Shown here: positions 63,747 through 64,000 of the stretch, one piece after another
Numbering within the stretch: the stretch's first letter is position 1
How the letters are laid out: every line of letters starts with the position of its first letter
DNA from: Promethearchaeia archaeon
GTDB taxonomy: Archaea; Asgardarchaeota; Lokiarchaeia; Sigyniarchaeales; SOKP01
Direction: 5' to 3'
NCBI GenBank assembly: GCA_029856145.1
Contig: JAHQWK010000020.1
Location: 1 to 64,000, forward strand
DNA: 64,000 nucleotides
The notes under the pieces: model-generated
Seen by the model: the letters and a program-made list of their open reading frames with translations, nothing else
Database searches by the model: none
Told to the model about the DNA's origin: nothing
Made by a program: the position numbers and the translations under genes

Positions 63747-64000
63747 TTAAAATCTTGATTTTATTATTTCCGAAATTAATTTGGGAAATTCATTCCAATC
63801 TTTTATAGTAAGTAATTGCCCTCCTGCAACTTTTACCATTTTTTTAGCTTCTTTTAAATTGAAAGAAGCTTCAGGACATACTAATATGAAATCAACTCCT
63901 AAAGAACGCATTATTCTAAATTCTGTTATGGCTTCTTTTAGATCAAAAATTTCAGCATCAGTAAATAATACATTTAGTTTTTCACGTGAATTTGAATATT
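63747..64000 (-). CDS. vWA-domain protein, C-terminal end (partial)
   Basis: The last 83 codons are visible; the gene begins beyond the right edge. The frame reads REKLNVLFTDAEIFDL, EFRIMRSLGVDFILVCPEAS, then KMVKVAGGQLLTIKDWNEF and ends KSRF. This is the end of a von Willebrand A fold: the buried strand LNVLFTDAE with an acidic metal-site residue, the helix, the strand VDFILVC, and the final helix. It lies 4 bases upstream of the SWIM gene. The N-terminal MIDAS residues are outside the window. Confidence 0.75.
   Translation of the reverse strand, partial: YSNSREKLNVLFTDAEIFDLKEAITEFRIMRSLGVDFILVCPEASFNLKEAKKMVKVAGGQLLTIKDWNEFPKLISEIIKSRF

Noticed and set aside
1..64000. CRISPR arrays, insertion sequences, phage genes or rRNA
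   Set aside because: No regularly spaced repeats, no transposase or integrase motifs, and no rRNA-like sequence seen.

Overview
The window is strongly AT-rich archaeal chromosome and looks like an Asgard archaeon (Promethearchaeota), most like Lokiarchaeia; that placement is inferred from gene content. Informational genes are archaeal: MCM, a GINS-like protein, both subunits of topoisomerase VI, Sec61-beta, type II methionine aminopeptidase, EndoQ, and a tRNA with splicing-type introns. They are mixed with eukaryote-like proteins: a Rab/Ras-type GTPase, a roadblock/LC7 protein, a pair of TRAPP/V4R-type proteins, a class II-like histone deacetylase, and a protein that resembles ribophorin I along its whole length. 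A few genes look bacterial, notably leucyl-tRNA synthetase and triosephosphate isomerase. Genes are dense on both strands. I see no mobile element, phage, CRISPR array or rRNA.

Region by region. 1-3.1 kb: oligopeptide-type ABC importer (cut-off permease, a membrane protein, a family 5 solute-binding protein). 3.4-14.2 kb: membrane and glycan block with a UbiA-family enzyme, a large M48 protease, an ALG7/DPAGT1-like phosphotransferase, tRNA-Gln(UUG) with two 30-nt introns, a long Trm112-like protein, the ribophorin I-like protein, Sec61-beta, a MazG-like pyrophosphatase, a DUF354 protein and a GT4 glycosyltransferase. Together they suggest lipid-linked glycan assembly, transfer and secretion. 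14.3-22.6 kb: methionine aminopeptidase, roadblock protein, the TRAPP/V4R pair, thioredoxin, HdrC, triosephosphate isomerase and unassigned Asgard-type proteins. 22.7-25.5 kb: bacterial-type LeuRS. 25.7-30.9 kb: a tight plus-strand operon for two cofactors, lipoate (two radical SAM proteins around a lipoate ligase) and F420 (an FbiB-like CofE-nitroreductase fusion, then CofD).

30.9-43.4 kb is a long minus-strand envelope operon: MoxR ATPase, DUF58 protein, a DUF4350-like membrane protein, two proteins sharing one C-terminal domain, a multi-pass membrane protein and a 1508-residue surface protein whose transglutaminase domain has lost its catalytic Cys and His. 43.6-48.5 kb holds a polyproline/coiled-coil/zinc-ribbon protein, a histone deacetylase, the GTPase and MCM. 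48.6-58.4 kb holds a membrane-anchored HEAT-repeat protein, a GINS-like protein, pyrE, and top6A-top6B; the B subunit is very large. 58.6-64 kb holds coaBC, EndoQ, and a SWIM zinc-finger protein paired with a vWA protein that runs off the edge.

Two genes (the DUF58 protein and top6B) have a recognisable family N-terminus in frame upstream of the first usable start codon, but no normal start in that frame. In each case one base change in an A/T homopolymer would join it to a good start codon. I read this as likely assembly indels, though non-standard starts or frameshifting are not excluded.
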